A stretch of DNA of 64,000 nucleotides from positions 86,946,647 through 87,010,646 of the forward strand of contig NC_133174.1 in the NCBI RefSeq assembly GCF_040802235.1, read 5' to 3'. This document shows, piece by piece, positions 1-11,187 of this stretch. The DNA comes from Manis javanica (Eukaryota > Chordata > Mammalia > Pholidota > Manidae). Made by a program: the position numbers and the translations under genes. Each line of letters opens with the position of its first letter. Position 1 is the first letter of the stretch. The notes below the pieces were generated by a model, which searched no databases, was not told the origin of the DNA, and saw only the letters and a list, made by a program, of their open reading frames with translations.

Positions 1-639
1 GTCCAACAACTTGCCCAAGGTCAGAGCTAGTAAGGAGCAGAAGAGGTAAATTTTAAATATCAGGCAGTCTTTTTCTCCAGACACAATACAGTACTAGTTC
101 CATGCTAGTTCTGAAAAGAATTCATGTTATTTGAAGATTATAGTAGGAAAATACCAGATAACCTATCATACTGTAGTGCTGAAATATTACTTTGTACTCA
201 TTTCAGTTATACTAGACAACAATATCTTCAAGGGTAAAGAGCATTTCTTCCTCATCTTTGAATCACAGATCTAAGAAGATACTTGACACATAAATGCTTG
301 CTGAAGTCATGCCACTGAAACAAAAAAACAACAAGCAAAGGAAATGTTGAAAACACTGCCTTCATACGGAAATCAGTTATGAGATCACCTGAATTGGTAT
401 AGCTATACTCAGGAAGAGGACTTCATTGCAGGGCAATGAACACTTTATTTTAAACCAAGTTTCACAATGTAATTCTGGCATTATAAAGGAAGTTTGCAGG
501 CCTATGGCCTCCCTGGAGTTGATTTCTCAGTGTAGATTCTCAAGAAAATTGAAAGCAAAAAAACTTATCATTTTGAGGACGAGATGAAATTTGGTAGTTT
601 AGCAACACCCTAATCCAAAGCAACAAGCAAATTTGTCCA
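1..639. other. Unassigned AT-rich sequence
   Basis: No coding frame, RNA gene or repeat family that I can name is visible here. The sequence is typical AT-rich mammalian intergenic or intronic DNA. Confidence 0.5.
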
Positions 640-1165
640 TCCTGGCATTCATTCAAAAAACATTTGTTGAATGTCTACTTTATGCAAGATACTGTCCTGG
701 GTAAAAAGGGTACTGTGTCATTAAGACAGACAAGATCTTCTACCTGATTGTACTTGGTCTAGAAGGAGGCAGCGAACAATATACAATATACAGATAAATG
801 ACATCATTTTATAAACTGGTAAACACTAATAGGAAATTAAATTATCTCAGTTTGATAGAGGGTGACTGGGTACACAAGTTTACAGAGAAGTGACAGATGA
901 GATTTTCACTGAGACCTAAAAGTACCATGTGCAAATACACTGAAGCAGGAAAGAGTTTAGCCTGTTCAAGGAGCTTAAAGCAGGCCAGGGTGGCTCCAAC
1001 AAAGTGAATGAGAGCTAGAGGGGGACAACATGAGACCAGGAAGGTAGGAAGGTGCTGCAACTTGTAGAATCTTATAAACCACAGTAAAGATTTAAGATTT
1101 AGTTCCAATGGTAGTGAGGATTTATTGGTTGGTTTTAATCAGGAAAAGGATACTATCATTTTAGA
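640..1165 (+). repeat. Ancient mammalian interspersed repeat (family not named)
   Basis: The stretch opens with a run resembling 'attcattcaaaaaacatttgttgaatg', then a weakened 'tgtctactttatgcaagatactgtcctggg' pattern, and later 'agtgacagatgagatt' and 'ggtagtgaggatttattgg' blocks. The same order of phrases recurs near 31.9-33.2 kb, 59.6-59.9 kb and weakly near 63.6 kb, so this is an old dispersed family. I do not assign a library name. The open frame at 842-1108 on the minus strand falls inside it and is not a gene. Confidence 0.5.
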
Positions 1166-1699
1166 ACTTAACAGAACTTTGAAATTTATTGGGAGATATA
1201 ATTATAATGTAAAATTTAACATCTTTCTGAGACAAACCCAAGCTGGCTGTACATTCTAAGTCAAAAGAAGTTTGTTTTTCAGAGCTCTAGAAAGAGATAT
1301 ATAGTACTTTCTGGCAATAGAATCTTCAGAAAGATCATTAAATATATTTTATTGGCAAACATTGGGTATTGTAGTGATGTGATTAAAGGCAGCAAATTTG
1401 TTCAAATAAAATAAGATCTTGGATGAACTTTCATTCAAGTCTTGAATCAAGCGTTTTTTGGAAATGTAGTTCATATAAGTTTGCTTACCTTAATGATCGT
1501 TCTTCTTTTTTGTATTTTGCAATTTCATCAAATCACCGGAAAAATCAGATTTCTTATTTTCTATTCAACCTAAAGCAAAATTATAGACCATGATTAATAT
1601 TACAGCTGATAAAAAAGAGGCAAATGTATTTTTTATTTAAAAATCTATGAGGACAAGTTCAAAATACAAATAACAATGCCATTAATTAGAGAAATTGGT
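1166..1699. other. Unassigned AT-rich sequence
   Basis: No gene, RNA or recognisable repeat is seen. Coding frames are short and uncoordinated. Confidence 0.5.
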
Positions 1700-1755
1700 C
1701 TTAGTTCAAGCCCTACCTACTGAGTCAGACCTTTCTAAAATCACTCCCCACCTCC

Positions 1756-1771
1756 TAGCACAGCCATTCTT
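1756..1771. repeat. Target-site duplication, left copy (antisense L1)
   Basis: The 16-mer TAGCACAGCCATTCTT occurs here and again at 2516-2531, directly bounding the L1 fragment. On the top strand the second copy reads TTCTT followed by AA, which is a good L1 endonuclease cleavage site for an antisense insertion. Confidence 0.92.
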
Positions 1772-2515
1772 TTTTTTCCAAATTTTGGTATCATTAATAA
1801 ACAATCACATGAGCAACACTGTGGTTACTAGATTCCCCCACTTATCAAGTCCCCACCACATACCCCATTACAGTCACTGTCCATCAGCGTAGTAAGATGC
1901 CATAGAGTCACTACTTGTCTTCTCTGTGCTATACTGCCTTCCCCATGTTCCCCCCTACATTATGTGTGCTAATCATAATACCCCTTATTCCCCTTATTCC
2001 TCCCTTCTCACCCACCCTCCCCCAGTCCTTTTCCCTTTGGCAACTGTTAGTCCATTCTTGGGTTCTGTGAGTCTGCTGCTGTTTTGTTCCCTTAGTTTTT
2101 GTTTTGTTCTTATGCTCCACAGATGAGTGACAGAAATCATTTGGTACTTGACTTTCTCCACCTGGCTTATTTCACTGAGCATGTACCCTCTAGCTCCATC
2201 CACATTGTTGCAAATGGTAGGATTTGTTTCTTTCTTATGGCTGAATAATATTCCACTGTGTATATGTACCACATCTTCTTTATCCACTCATCTACTGATG
2301 GACACTTATGTTGCTTCCATTTCTTGGCTACTGTAAATAATGCTGTGATAAACATAGGGGTGCATATGTCTTTTTGAAACTGGGCTCCTGCATTCTTAGG
2401 GTAAATTTCCAGGAGTGGAATTCCTGGGTCAAATGGTATTTCTATTTTTAGTTTTTTGAGGAACCTCTATATTGCTTTCCACAATGTTTGAACTAGTTTA
2501 TATTCCCACCAGCAG
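1772..2515 (-). mobile_element. 5'-truncated LINE-1 fragment, antisense
   Basis: About 744 bp of L1 3' end in reverse orientation. It begins with the poly(T) complement of the tail and continues through the 3'UTR (antisense of the polypurine tract near 1990-2040) into the last part of ORF2. On the minus strand the ORF2 remnants read through the conserved block around 'MWYIYTVEYYSAIRKKQ' in one frame and 'CSVK...' in another. The 5' truncation, poly(A) end and perfect 16-bp target-site duplication show standard target-primed reverse transcription. It interrupts an older L2-like element. It has no intact gene. Confidence 0.93.
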
Positions 2516-2531
2516 TAGCACAGCCATTCTT
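2516..2531. repeat. Target-site duplication, right copy (antisense L1)
   Basis: Second copy of the 16-mer TAGCACAGCCATTCTT found at 1756-1771. Confidence 0.92.
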
Positions 2532-2720
2532 AATGATGTCATTCTACACTGCCTTGTCATTTCACTTATCACAGAATTACTAGTTTATTGTCTTTCCCCA
2601 CCACTCCATAATACCAAACTTACTAAAGCCAGGTTATTACTGTTTACCAATCTATTCTCAGTTTCTAGCATAGTATCTGGTTCTTAGTGGGGGATCATTA
2701 GTGTTCAATACATGCTGACT
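2532..2720 (+). repeat. L2-like element, 3' part
   Basis: The sequence follows the old L2 3'-end pattern: 'cacttatcacagaatta', 'tttattgtctttcccc', 'tctagcatagtatctggttctta', 'gtgttcaata'. The matching left part lies at about 1700-1755, so the L1 at 1772-2515 was inserted into this element. Identification is from recollection of the L2 consensus and is moderate. Confidence 0.6.
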
Positions 2721-5700
2721 ACTCTATAAATATGAAACACTCATTAATACACAGTGTAAAGTTGTATGAATACTCAAACAAGGGCAAAAGATGGTTCTCA
2801 TACTCCAAGTACTTATTCTCTAAATTGGCATCTTGAATGAGGCATGACTGTACAATACCTGAAAACATATATAAGTATTTAAACCAGGAAGTCAGCTTAC
2901 AACCAGAAAAGAGAAAAGGGAATGAATACTTAGAACTATCATCTTAAGAGGCCCTTACCTAACTGCAGGAAATGCTATTTCTGTCTGAAACTCTCCTTAT
3001 CTAGAAGTGGAGAGATCTCTATACCCTCTAAGAGTCAGCTAAAAGTGCTGATCCTTTAAAGCAGGCATGATTATATATATATAATTAAGTAGATATTTTA
3101 TCATTAGCATATTATAAGAAAATATACTTATTAATAATCCCTCTTGCAAATTTTTCTGCCAAGGTTTTGGGGAAAGAGCAGGTCATTTTATAGATAATTC
3201 AGATGAAAGTAGATGAGGGATCTTAATCATTAGATTAGCTCGCTCATGCTTTTCGGGGGCTCAGTAGTGTTGATTTAGGCCTTATGTATTCTAGTGCTTG
3301 CCTGCACTGAGGAAGAACACAGATTATTCTTGAAATTGGCACACTTATGTTCATTTCCTGGGTACTATGGATAAAACAACCACTAAAGAAAAAATCTAGT
3401 GATAAAAAATTTTTGTCAATTTTGTCTATTTAGCAAAGTGCCTTCAGCATTAAGGTCTTCTTGATGTTCAAGTGGTAACCAAACACACGACATTTTTTAA
3501 AAGTGCAGATATCATTGTCACTATCTAGATTCATACTATTTGGCTTCTTTTCTCCATGACCTACACCCCACAATCTACCAGGGAATCAATTAAGGTGGTT
3601 CATCAGTATTTCAGACAACATCCTCTGTCTTAGCAAAGATTGACCACTATCATTACAAAATACACATCTGTGTCAAGTCATGGAGAATTATGCCTCAGTG
3701 CACTTACGGCCATAAAGAGAAAAAGCACTGAATACTTTAATATTCAGCCTCCTTGTAGGAATGCTGAAATATTCTCTGCCTCACAGGCAATCATGTGGTA
3801 AGTTCTCAAATTAGTCAAGAACAGAATTGGTTTAAAACACTTCCCTTTAAATGCGGCACATATTCTTCCCTGCAGTTGTAGATGCCATTTCCCTCAGTCC
3901 CCAAATGGTAGACTCGGCCCTGGTGGTTATGCTGCCAGCCTGGATGGATCTTGCTAAAGCTGACTGCTGAAACGTGGGTGGGAGAGCTCTGCAGTGCTGG
4001 GAGCTCACAGACCATTAGGCAGATTGGGCCTCTGTGCAGCAGTCTTGATGTTGCTGGAATTGCCGCACCCTTTGTCACAGGATTATGCTGCCGCAGGGAC
4101 CGCAGACCTGCTTCTTTAAACACCTTTATTTCCTTTTATATGAATTTGATCTGTGGGAATTCAGACTTGGGAGAACAGTCTTATCTGGAAAAAAGAACAC
4201 TTTCAAATGCCTGTATTCTAATATTTCTATGATAACACGAGCAACTCAAGTTTTCCTCATGGTCAAATATGATTATGTGCTAGGCTACTTTTTAAAGGAC
4301 CATTCAAATCCATATGTTCAAGTCCTTTGCACACTCCATTTCCGTTATTAGCCAAGCATTCTGCATGAATATTATGCATTTTGACTTTATGAATTCTGCT
4401 TGTGCCTGTTTTTGCTTGAGCTGGTTCTTGAACACTGAGTATCAGAAAGAGTATTCAAAAATCAATCTACAGATCTAATTTTGTGGAGTATAACACTTAG
4501 CTTCCTACCTGTTTTGATTAGCATTAGTGGTCATTAATTGCCTATCTTTTCAAATTTTAATTATATGCTCTCTATTTGTTTAATACTTGTATTTTAAATT
4601 GACAAATCAAGTTACTGTTATCATTTTCATCTTTATAATTAACCTGTCAAAAGCATAACAAATATCTTACATCATCTCTGTGGGAGTTTTAGTCATTTGG
4701 ATGATAATTTCCATTCCAAAAAAACACTGCTGGTGAGCTTCAAGAAATAATATACAAAATTGTTCTTAATAAAGATGGAACTTTCTGTTTCTATCTCTAA
4801 GTTTTGGGTGACATGATATACAAGGACATGTATGTCCACACTATCCATATGTATACACATAGCCTGCATTTCATGGATCATAATAAAAGTTAAAAGTCAA
4901 TACATTCTTAAATAATCAGAGGTGTCATAAATATTCATTGTGTAGGATTTCCTCAATAGGTTGTCAGCCTGTCGTAGATTACTCTGAAGACTCAGTGTAG
5001 CTTTACTTAAAGATGGGTCTCTTGAGAGCAATAGAAACACATAGGAAAGTAGGAAGAGATGACATTAATACAAAATGCAAAGACATTTCTGCATTTTGCA
5101 TCAGTGAATTTTGTGATCATCTTTTTTCACCTTGTAAATATTTGGGATTAGTCATTTGTTTCCATCTTTCCCTCACTGAAACTGATCTAGATTTTAGAAG
5201 TCAATATGAAGAACACCAAAGTTCTAATGCCTACCATTAATAAAGTCTCATTCCAATAAAATTTAAAATAGTTCTATTGCATTTCAAATTCAAGTTGCCA
5301 ATACATATGGTGGATTTAAACTGTAAAACTAGATGCAAATGGAAAGAGAGACCATACAGGACTTAAGTAAGATCCCAATGGGCTCTGCATTTGCACCTTA
5401 TAAAAAACCAACCTCATGCTATAAAGAAGTGTTAGTGAAGTGCTTCACACGACACTGAAATACCACATTTCTTGGATCTATATATTTTTGTCCCTGTGTT
5501 TAAAATGGAACTCAAATATTTGATGTTTTGTTTGACTTTAGGGTATTTTAGTGATAAAGAGTTGCTTTTCTTCTCTCTGACTCTAGATTAGATTAACTCT
5601 AAAATATAAACAGCAGTCTCCATGCAATCTGTTACATTCCAATTTCAATGCTGTTTTTATTTTTACTTTATCACAGCATGAATTTAGAGCTAGATGAAAA

Positions 5701-7144
5701 AATCATTTCGAATGCTAGCATTAAATGAACATTCTTTTCTTTGGCCTTACTAGCATTCTGCATCCAAGGGTGCTTTGTTGCCTGGGGCATGTAGGTTCAA
5801 AGTAATCTGAGGACTGCAAATTCTCACTTAGGAATCCCTAGTGGACTTAAAATTTCTACCGTAAAAAAGTGTGGCCAAAAATACCCCCTCTCCCCCTAAG
5901 GCTTCTTTGCAAATGTTCCCCTATAAAGAAACAGAGAAGGATCAGCACCCTACATCTCTGTTTTGTCTTTGAAACTACAGAGAGAAGAAATAATGTTCTA
6001 CTGCACTTGAGCCTTCACCGCAATCACTTCGCTTTTCAGTCTGAGAGGCTTCAAATGCAAGCATTTTGCAATTACAATGTATGAGGTGTACAGAATTTTA
6101 GAAATTAAGGCCAGGTATGGGTCATAAAATTATGGATCTGGCAGAATTTTTCTGGTTATCAAAAACAGTCACTAATCACTAATTTCAGAGATACGAGAGG
6201 AGTCCATGAGGGTGGCAGGGAGATAGGAAGATAGCCTGTTCCAAGGTCAGCTCAATTCTGTTGTTTACAAGGTCAACGGAGTTGTAAACAAGCCCATTCT
6301 CCCACACAATAGTTGGAAAATCAATTTAATGAAATATATGTCACAAGAACAGTGTCTATATTAGTATTAATGAAATGTTTGTATTAAGTATAAGGAGCTA
6401 TTTCTTTTGTTGTGTGCGTGCTTGTTAAACGCTGGCTATCTATATTAAAGCAAAAATTATTTTACCCAGTAGGTTTTTGTTGTTGTTCTTGTTACCAATC
6501 TCCAAGAGAGTAGGATACAGGAATTTTAATTAAGCTGGCCCCATAATGTAGGTCAGTTGTAAACATCATTTAAAAACACTATAAATTAATTTTCTTTATA
6601 ACATGTCTGATACAGCCAGCTTTGGTACTGAAGTATCCTAAAAGCATGAGCAGGCATATATATGTTTTCTCATTCTATCTCTGTGTCTTTCCCTCTGTCT
6701 TTCAGTGCCTACTCTTGAAGATGTGCTGTTTTATGAAATTTTGATTTAGGATTTAAAGAACAGAAACTGAGTGAATACAGAAAGTCTGGGTGACCATATC
6801 CTCTTAATACAAACATTTCTTAATACTAAAGACCTATAGAAATCATCCAGTTTGTTCACATCTAGTAAGAAGAAGCAAATTGTGCTTTGAAAAGAACTTC
6901 ACTTTCATTGAACAATGAATTTTCTATTATAAAGTCAAGATTGTTACCATCTATTTTTTGTCAAACACAAGACAGAATTTGGTACATTCTTGATCAGTTT
7001 CTGCAAGCACAATTTTTTCAATGTTTCAGTACTTATGCTGAATAATAATGAGAGGGTTCATATAGGTATATTGTTCCCCTGCTGCACCATCTATATTAAG
7101 TACTTTGCATGGGCTTTCCAGATAGCTGATGCACACTATGAACT
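2721..7144. other. Unassigned AT-rich sequence
   Basis: About 4.4 kb without a supportable gene. Open frames of 60-100 codons on both strands near 3.8-4.4 kb and 5.0-6.1 kb show no known motif, no splice context and no family resemblance. I see no microsatellite or young transposon here. Confidence 0.5.
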
Positions 7145-7295
7145 TGGAGAGTTATTCTTACTTCTCTGAGCCTCACTTTGAACATCTGTCAAATGGCCTG
7201 CCTTATAAGGTTTCTGCATGAGGATTAAATGAAATAATATATGCAAAGCACCTACTAGAGTATATGGTCTATAGTGGGAGCTCAATAGAAATGCC
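7145..7295 (+). repeat. MIR-like SINE fragment
   Basis: The order 'cttctctgagcctcactttgaacatctgtcaaatgg', 'aggattaaatgaaataatatatgcaaagcac', 'gtgggagctcaatagaaatg' matches the conserved core and 3' part of MIR. This is an ancient tRNA-derived SINE, no longer mobile. Confidence 0.7.
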
Positions 7296-7479
7296 AAGTT
7301 TTCTAACATTGCCTCTCCATAGCCCCACTACTTTTTCTGTTGGGAAATAATTACAAGGAGATATTTGCACTGACATCTCCAGGCCTCCTAATAATTTATA
7401 CCTTATATTTGTGAAAAGATTGGCTACAGTGAAAGAATAAGGATTCTGTCTGAAGAGTACGGCTTTAGCTAAGGTTTAT

Positions 7480-7680
7480 CAATCTTGGCACTTACTGACA
7501 TTTTGGGCCAGATAATTCTTTGTTGTGGAATTTATTGAGCAGCATCCCTGGCTGCAATCTACTAGATGCCAGTAGTATCACCCACACACTTCCCAATTGT
7601 GACAACCAAAATTGTCTCTAGACATTGCCAAATGTTCCTTGAGGGCCAAATTCTCCTTGATTAAACTCACTGCTTCAGCT
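7480..7680 (+). mobile_element. MER5A-like hAT (Charlie) non-autonomous DNA transposon
   Basis: The phrases 'cttggcacttactgacattttgggccagataattc', 'gcagcatccctgg', 'ctagatgccagtag', 'tgtgacaaccaaaattgtctctagacattgccaaatg' follow the MER5A element closely. This is a short internally deleted DNA transposon relic without coding capacity. It supports an old eutherian origin for the locus. Confidence 0.8.
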
Positions 7681-9189
7681 AATATAGCAACAGAGACTTT
7701 AACTTCATGAGTGCCATTGATGAACCAACTGGACTAAATTATCATACATCTGTGTATGCATGTGATTAATGACTGCAAAATTATTTTGAAACAATAGGTT
7801 AGCAAAACAAAGGGTTTGTTTAATAGAAAATCAACTAATTCTAAAAAAATGTGGTAATCCTAAACAACACAACTTTGTTCTGTTCCCTATTAGCTACATT
7901 CTTACTCTAAATAGCTGTTTTACAAATATTGTTGCATAGATGATTTATACGCATAGACTTTTTTTTTTTTAATTCAAGGTGTATGACCTTGTGGTGAAGT
8001 TGTATTTTGATTCACCCAAATGAGATAGTTAAAGGAGCAATCCAGGAGCTGGTCCACTATGGTATAAAAGGAAGATAGTTTATTTCCATTATAAAAATTG
8101 TGTATTATAATAATTATGTATCTAATAAATGTCAAGTTTTCATAAGGGTCATATTTTCAGAGGGGTGGGAAGAAAACTTAATGCTAACCTAATAAAATAA
8201 AGTATAAGGATTAGTCATAATCATAGTGTTTTCTCTTAATTCTACTGTGAGTTTCAGTGTAAATGCCAGTACTGCATCTTTTTGTTAAAAAAGAAAGAAA
8301 AGAATGGTAGAATGGGAAAGAAAGAGGAAAATAGCAAAGGGGGTCTTTGAAGATTATGAATTCTATACACTGTCAATTTAAACAATTGAGTAAAGAGTAG
8401 GATAATTGTCAGAGAAATCCAATCCAGAAAGCCAGAGTATCTCACAGCAGCATATTATTCAATTGCCTTCTACATAGGGACTGGTATAGTCAATGCAATA
8501 AAATGAAACATACATTTTCCCTTGTGAAACATGCAACAGCTGTCACTAAGCTTCAGATATGACAGTTCCCTAAGCAGCTTTTGTATATACTTAGAACCCT
8601 GTGTTAGCTGGTGGCCCCTGAAGACAGCGGAGCAATTCTTGATTTCAACAGGCTCAAGTCCCACTGAAGCAGAAAGGAAGAAAGGTTTTTCCCTTTGCCA
8701 TGGTCAGAGTATTACTCTGTGAATAGAGAGTACACTTTGCCAAAAGTGTCTGTGAGTATCTCAACAGACTTTACTTAGCATTCATCTTCGTCCATCTCTT
8801 TGCACTGTAGAACTCTTCCCTACAAGTCCATCTTTCTGAAAACTTGGTTTTGCGTGACAAGTTATACTCCTCCCCTTTCTTCTCCCTTAACCACACTTTC
8901 TCCACCTCCTCCTTCCACACAGAAATAGGAATACCACTTAAGTGTTTATCCTTTGGATTTTCTACTTTTTATTTATCATAATTTTTTTGTTAAAGGACAT
9001 TTACTTCATGTCTTGAACTTTCTAACAAAGTTCAAGATGACTTTCACTTGTACGACTCCCAGAACCCTTTGTCTAGACCTAACAACTCTCCTGATCTTAT
9101 ATTTCATGTTGCCTATGACATAACTCTAGAAATATGTATTTTAAATAGTGAGTCATGCTGAACATAGCTTTCCTTATACAAATCTAAAT
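7681..9189. other. Unassigned sequence
   Basis: No gene or named repeat is seen. There is a short T run near 7960 and a T/C-rich block near 8870-8930. Open frames of about 63 codons near 8.3-8.7 kb on both strands have no recognisable domains. Confidence 0.5.
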
Positions 9190-9352
9190 TTCTCCTTTGG
9201 TCTTCCTTATTGCTTCCTCCAGCCACAGGTTGAATATTTCTAAGACACAGGTCTAATCATATTATTCCTCACTCAAAATATGTCTATAAGCCCCTATACA
9301 TACAGGTAAAGGGTCAAATGCCTTTGCCTGACTCTTACAGCTATCCCAAGTC
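9190..9352 (+). repeat. L2-like element, internal part
   Basis: Text such as 'ctaatcatattattcctcactcaaaatatgtctataagcccc' and 'aggtaaagggtcaaatgcctttgcctgactcttacagc' resembles the L2 stretch just upstream of its 3' tail. Continuation is found at about 25010-25169 and 31157-31370, so this one L2 copy has been interrupted by later insertions. Confidence 0.55.
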
Positions 9353-9388
9353 TAGCAGTGAGGTATAGTGGAAGAAAAATATAGTATA
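9353..9388 (+). repeat. MIR-like SINE, left arm
   Basis: The sequence 'agcagtgaggtatagtggaaga' resembles the start of MIR, and the rest of the element appears at 24846-24975 beyond the L1 insertion. Joining across the insertion makes a continuous MIR, which independently supports the insertion boundaries. Confidence 0.6.
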
Positions 9389-9403
9389 ATATAATACTAT
9401 TGG
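9389..9403. repeat. Target-site duplication, left copy (L1 with transduced tail)
   Basis: ATATAATACTATTGG is found here and, identically, at 24831-24845. The bases on either side differ. A perfect 15-bp match placed just before the L1 5'UTR and just after the transduced tail marks a single insertion. The low-complexity AT start of the motif weakens its uniqueness slightly, but the CTATTGG part is distinctive. Confidence 0.85.
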
Positions 9404-10182
9404 AGGGGGAAGAGCCAACATGGCAGCATGAGTAGGCCAGTGGGAATCTCCTCCCAAAAACGTATATATTTTTGAAAATACAACAAATACAACTAATCCT
9501 AAAAGAGAGACCAGAAGACACAGGACAACAGCCAGACTACATCCACTCATGCGAGAGCCCAGCGCTTGGTGAAAGGGGTAAGATACAAGCCCCAGCCCAG
9601 CGGGTCCTGAGCACACCTCCCCCCAGCTCCTGGCGGGAGGGAAAGGGAGCCCAGGACTGCTAAACACCCAGCCCCAGCCACCCGCACCAGAGTGCAGACA
9701 CAGTGCATGCATGGAGGGCTGGAAATTAGGGAAATAGGGCAGCAAGACCTCTGAGTGGGTTCCGAAGCTGATGCCCCTGTGACAAAGAAAAGTGAGTGGT
9801 TTTTGAAAGTCTTAAAGGGACAGGGAAATAACAGCTGGACGGAAACAACAAAGGTCACAGTCCAGTGGCTGGAAATTACAGGGAAAACCAGGTGCACTAA
9901 CACCTGGGCAACAGCTCTGAGACCCCTTACAGAGGTAAACAGCCAAACAACCCCCCCGTCCATTACCCCTCTGGCACTGCGAAAGCAGAGAAGCAGCCTA
10001 AGGCAAGCCCCGCACTAAGAAAGGGAGTATTCTCCCTATTGGCAGGGCAAGACACAAAGAGCCAGTCTACACGCAATTACCCAACACAAGCCACTAGGGG
10101 TCGCAGTTGTCCCAGTAAAGAAAGGCCAGTAGCAAATGAAAAATTTGGCCCTCCCAGCTGACAGTCAATAGCACCTGTCAAC
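9404..10182 (+). promoter_or_regulatory. LINE-1 5'UTR (internal promoter region)
   Basis: About 780 bp of comparatively GC-rich sequence begins GGAGGGGGAAGAGCC and precedes the ORF1 start at 10183. In L1 this region carries the internal RNA polymerase II promoter, though the specific elements are not resolved here. Open frames of 134 and 138 codons on the opposite strand (9341-9745 and 9547-9963) have no supporting features. Confidence 0.8.
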
Positions 10183-10683
10183 ATGAAAAGGAAAAAAAAT
10201 ATGATCCAGACAAGACTAACCCAGACAGCTTCAGCATCTGCTGCATCTTCCCCTGAGAAGGAACCTGGGGAGATAGATTTAACCAGTCTTCCTGAAAAAG
10301 AATTCAAAACAAAAGTCATAACCATGCTGATGGACTTGCAGAGAAATATGCAAGAACTAAGGAAGGAGAATACAGAAATAAAACAAACTCTGGAAGGACT
10401 TCAAAAGAGAATGGACGAGATGCAAGAGACCATTAATGGACTAGAAAACAGAGAACAGCAACACAGAGAAGCTGATGCAGAGAGAGATAAAAGGATCTCC
10501 AGGAAAGAAAGAATTCTAAGAGAGCTGAGTGACCAATTGAAAAGGAACAATATTCGCATTATAGGGGTACTAGAAGAAGAAGAGAGAGAAAAAGGGATAG
10601 AAAGTGTCTTTGAAGAAATAATTGCTGAAAACTTCCCCAAACTAGGGGAAGAAATGGCCTCTCAGACCACAGAGGTACAAGCA
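10183..10683 (+). pseudogene. LINE-1 ORF1p, N-terminal half (truncated)
   Basis: ORF1p is the L1 RNA-binding chaperone that forms trimers on L1 RNA. The frame starts with a clear ATG at 10183 (MKRKKNMIQTRL) and gives about 167 residues: a basic N-terminus, then a long coiled coil at about residues 40-135 (QRNMQELRKENTEIKQTLEGLQKRMDEM and onward), then the region before the RRM (around GVLEEEEREKGIESVFEEI). The RRM and nearly all of the C-terminal domain are absent: after 'EMASQTTEVQA' the sequence runs into a retroviral LTR. The last 22 residues of ORF1 appear beyond the provirus at 18711-18779. Comparison with the ORF1 in the antisense L1 at 29.7-30.5 kb suggests about 100 residues are missing, so a deletion exists independently of the provirus. 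The frame continues artificially into the LTR to 10749. Confidence 0.88.
10678..10683. repeat. Proviral target-site duplication, left copy
   Basis: CAAGCA precedes the TG of the 5' LTR and recurs just after the CA of the 3' LTR (18710-18715). Six base pairs is the duplication length usual for betaretroviruses and IAP-like elements. Confidence 0.9.
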
Positions 10684-10877
10684 TGTTGGCAGCCGCGCTC
10701 AGAAAATAGCGCCCAATGCAGGGCAGCCGGAAGGCCCCGAACTTCCTAATGACAAATCATCCCACACCACTAAACTACATGCTAATTGCTCCTTGGCATA
10801 AGGACCAATGAGACCCACCAAATGGTTATGCTAATAAGGCATATGGAGCCGCACCAACCAGGTCAGAGCATGAGAAC

Positions 10878-10884
10878 TATATAA
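10878..10884 (+). promoter_or_regulatory. LTR TATA box
   Basis: TATATAA lies about 67 bases before the AATAAA signal and within an otherwise GC-richer segment. An identical box is in the 3' LTR at 18570-18576. Transcription would start about 25-30 bases downstream. Confidence 0.8.
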
Positions 10885-10944
10885 GCAAGCCTCTCCTTCC
10901 CCTCTGGGTCCTGCCCAACTCATTTGTTTCACAAAGAGCTGAAG

Positions 10945-10950
10945 AATAAA
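10945..10950 (+). terminator. LTR polyadenylation signal
   Basis: AATAAA within GAAGAATAAAGC, in the expected place between TATA box and U5. In the 5' LTR it is normally bypassed. The 3' LTR copy (18637-18642) would end proviral transcripts. A TGTTGTTGCATGCTGTT stretch downstream fits a GU-rich processing element. Confidence 0.8.
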
Positions 10951-11019
10951 GCTTTCTGCAGAAGAATCCTGCTGTTGTTGCATGCTGTTCTTGCTGGCGA
11001 GGACAGGGCACGCGACAAG

Positions 11020-11037
11020 TGGTGCCGAATCCCGGGA
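11020..11037 (+). other. Primer-binding site, tRNA-Phe type
   Basis: TGGTGCCGAATCCCGGGA starts two bases after the LTR end. It pairs with the 3' end of tRNA-Phe over 18 bases with one mismatch at the eleventh base (T where tRNA-Phe would require A). tRNA-Phe priming is typical of the IAP branch rather than the tRNA-Lys used by most exogenous betaretroviruses. Confidence 0.85.
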
Positions 11038-11119
11038 ACCAGAACATCACCGGCACAGGGAGGACCCTTCAGACATCTGGAGAGGATTCAGAACTGCAGG
11101 TCAGAAGAAAGCCCGGAGG

Positions 11120-11126
11120 GGTAAGT
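11120..11126 (+). promoter_or_regulatory. Likely major 5' splice donor
   Basis: GGTAAGT at the end of GAGGGGTAAGTTCC is a near-perfect donor located between the primer site and gag, the position of the donor used for spliced env RNA in betaretroviruses. The acceptor before env was not identified. Confidence 0.65.
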
Positions 11127-11187
11127 TCCGAGAGGCTCCTGCTTTTTAGGATGATGGTTGATGGTTCTCTGTAAATAAGGAGGCACC

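Larger units (their letters stand above)
10684..11017 (+). repeat. 5' LTR of class II provirus
   Basis: Starts TGTTGGCAGCC and ends GCGACA, giving the TG...CA termini needed for integration. It contains a CCAAT motif near 10803, a TATATAA box at 10878 and AATAAA at 10945. The order gives a U3 of about 220 bp, a short R and a U5. At 334 bp it is short for the class. Confidence 0.95.

Noticed and set aside
3815..4351. Open frames of 88-102 codons on both strands
   Set aside because: They overlap each other on opposite strands, show no protein-family motifs and no codon or splice evidence. Treated as chance.
9547..9963. 138-codon open frame antisense in the L1 5'UTR, reminiscent of primate L1 ORF0 by position
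   Set aside because: ORF0 is a primate-specific antisense frame with its own promoter and splice donor. Here the frame lies in GC-rich sequence where long chance frames are expected, and another overlapping antisense frame (9341-9745) is equally long. No motif supports it.
10183..10749. 188-codon frame joining L1 ORF1 to the proviral LTR
   Set aside because: The last 22 codons are simply LTR sequence read through by chance. There is no evidence for a fusion protein.
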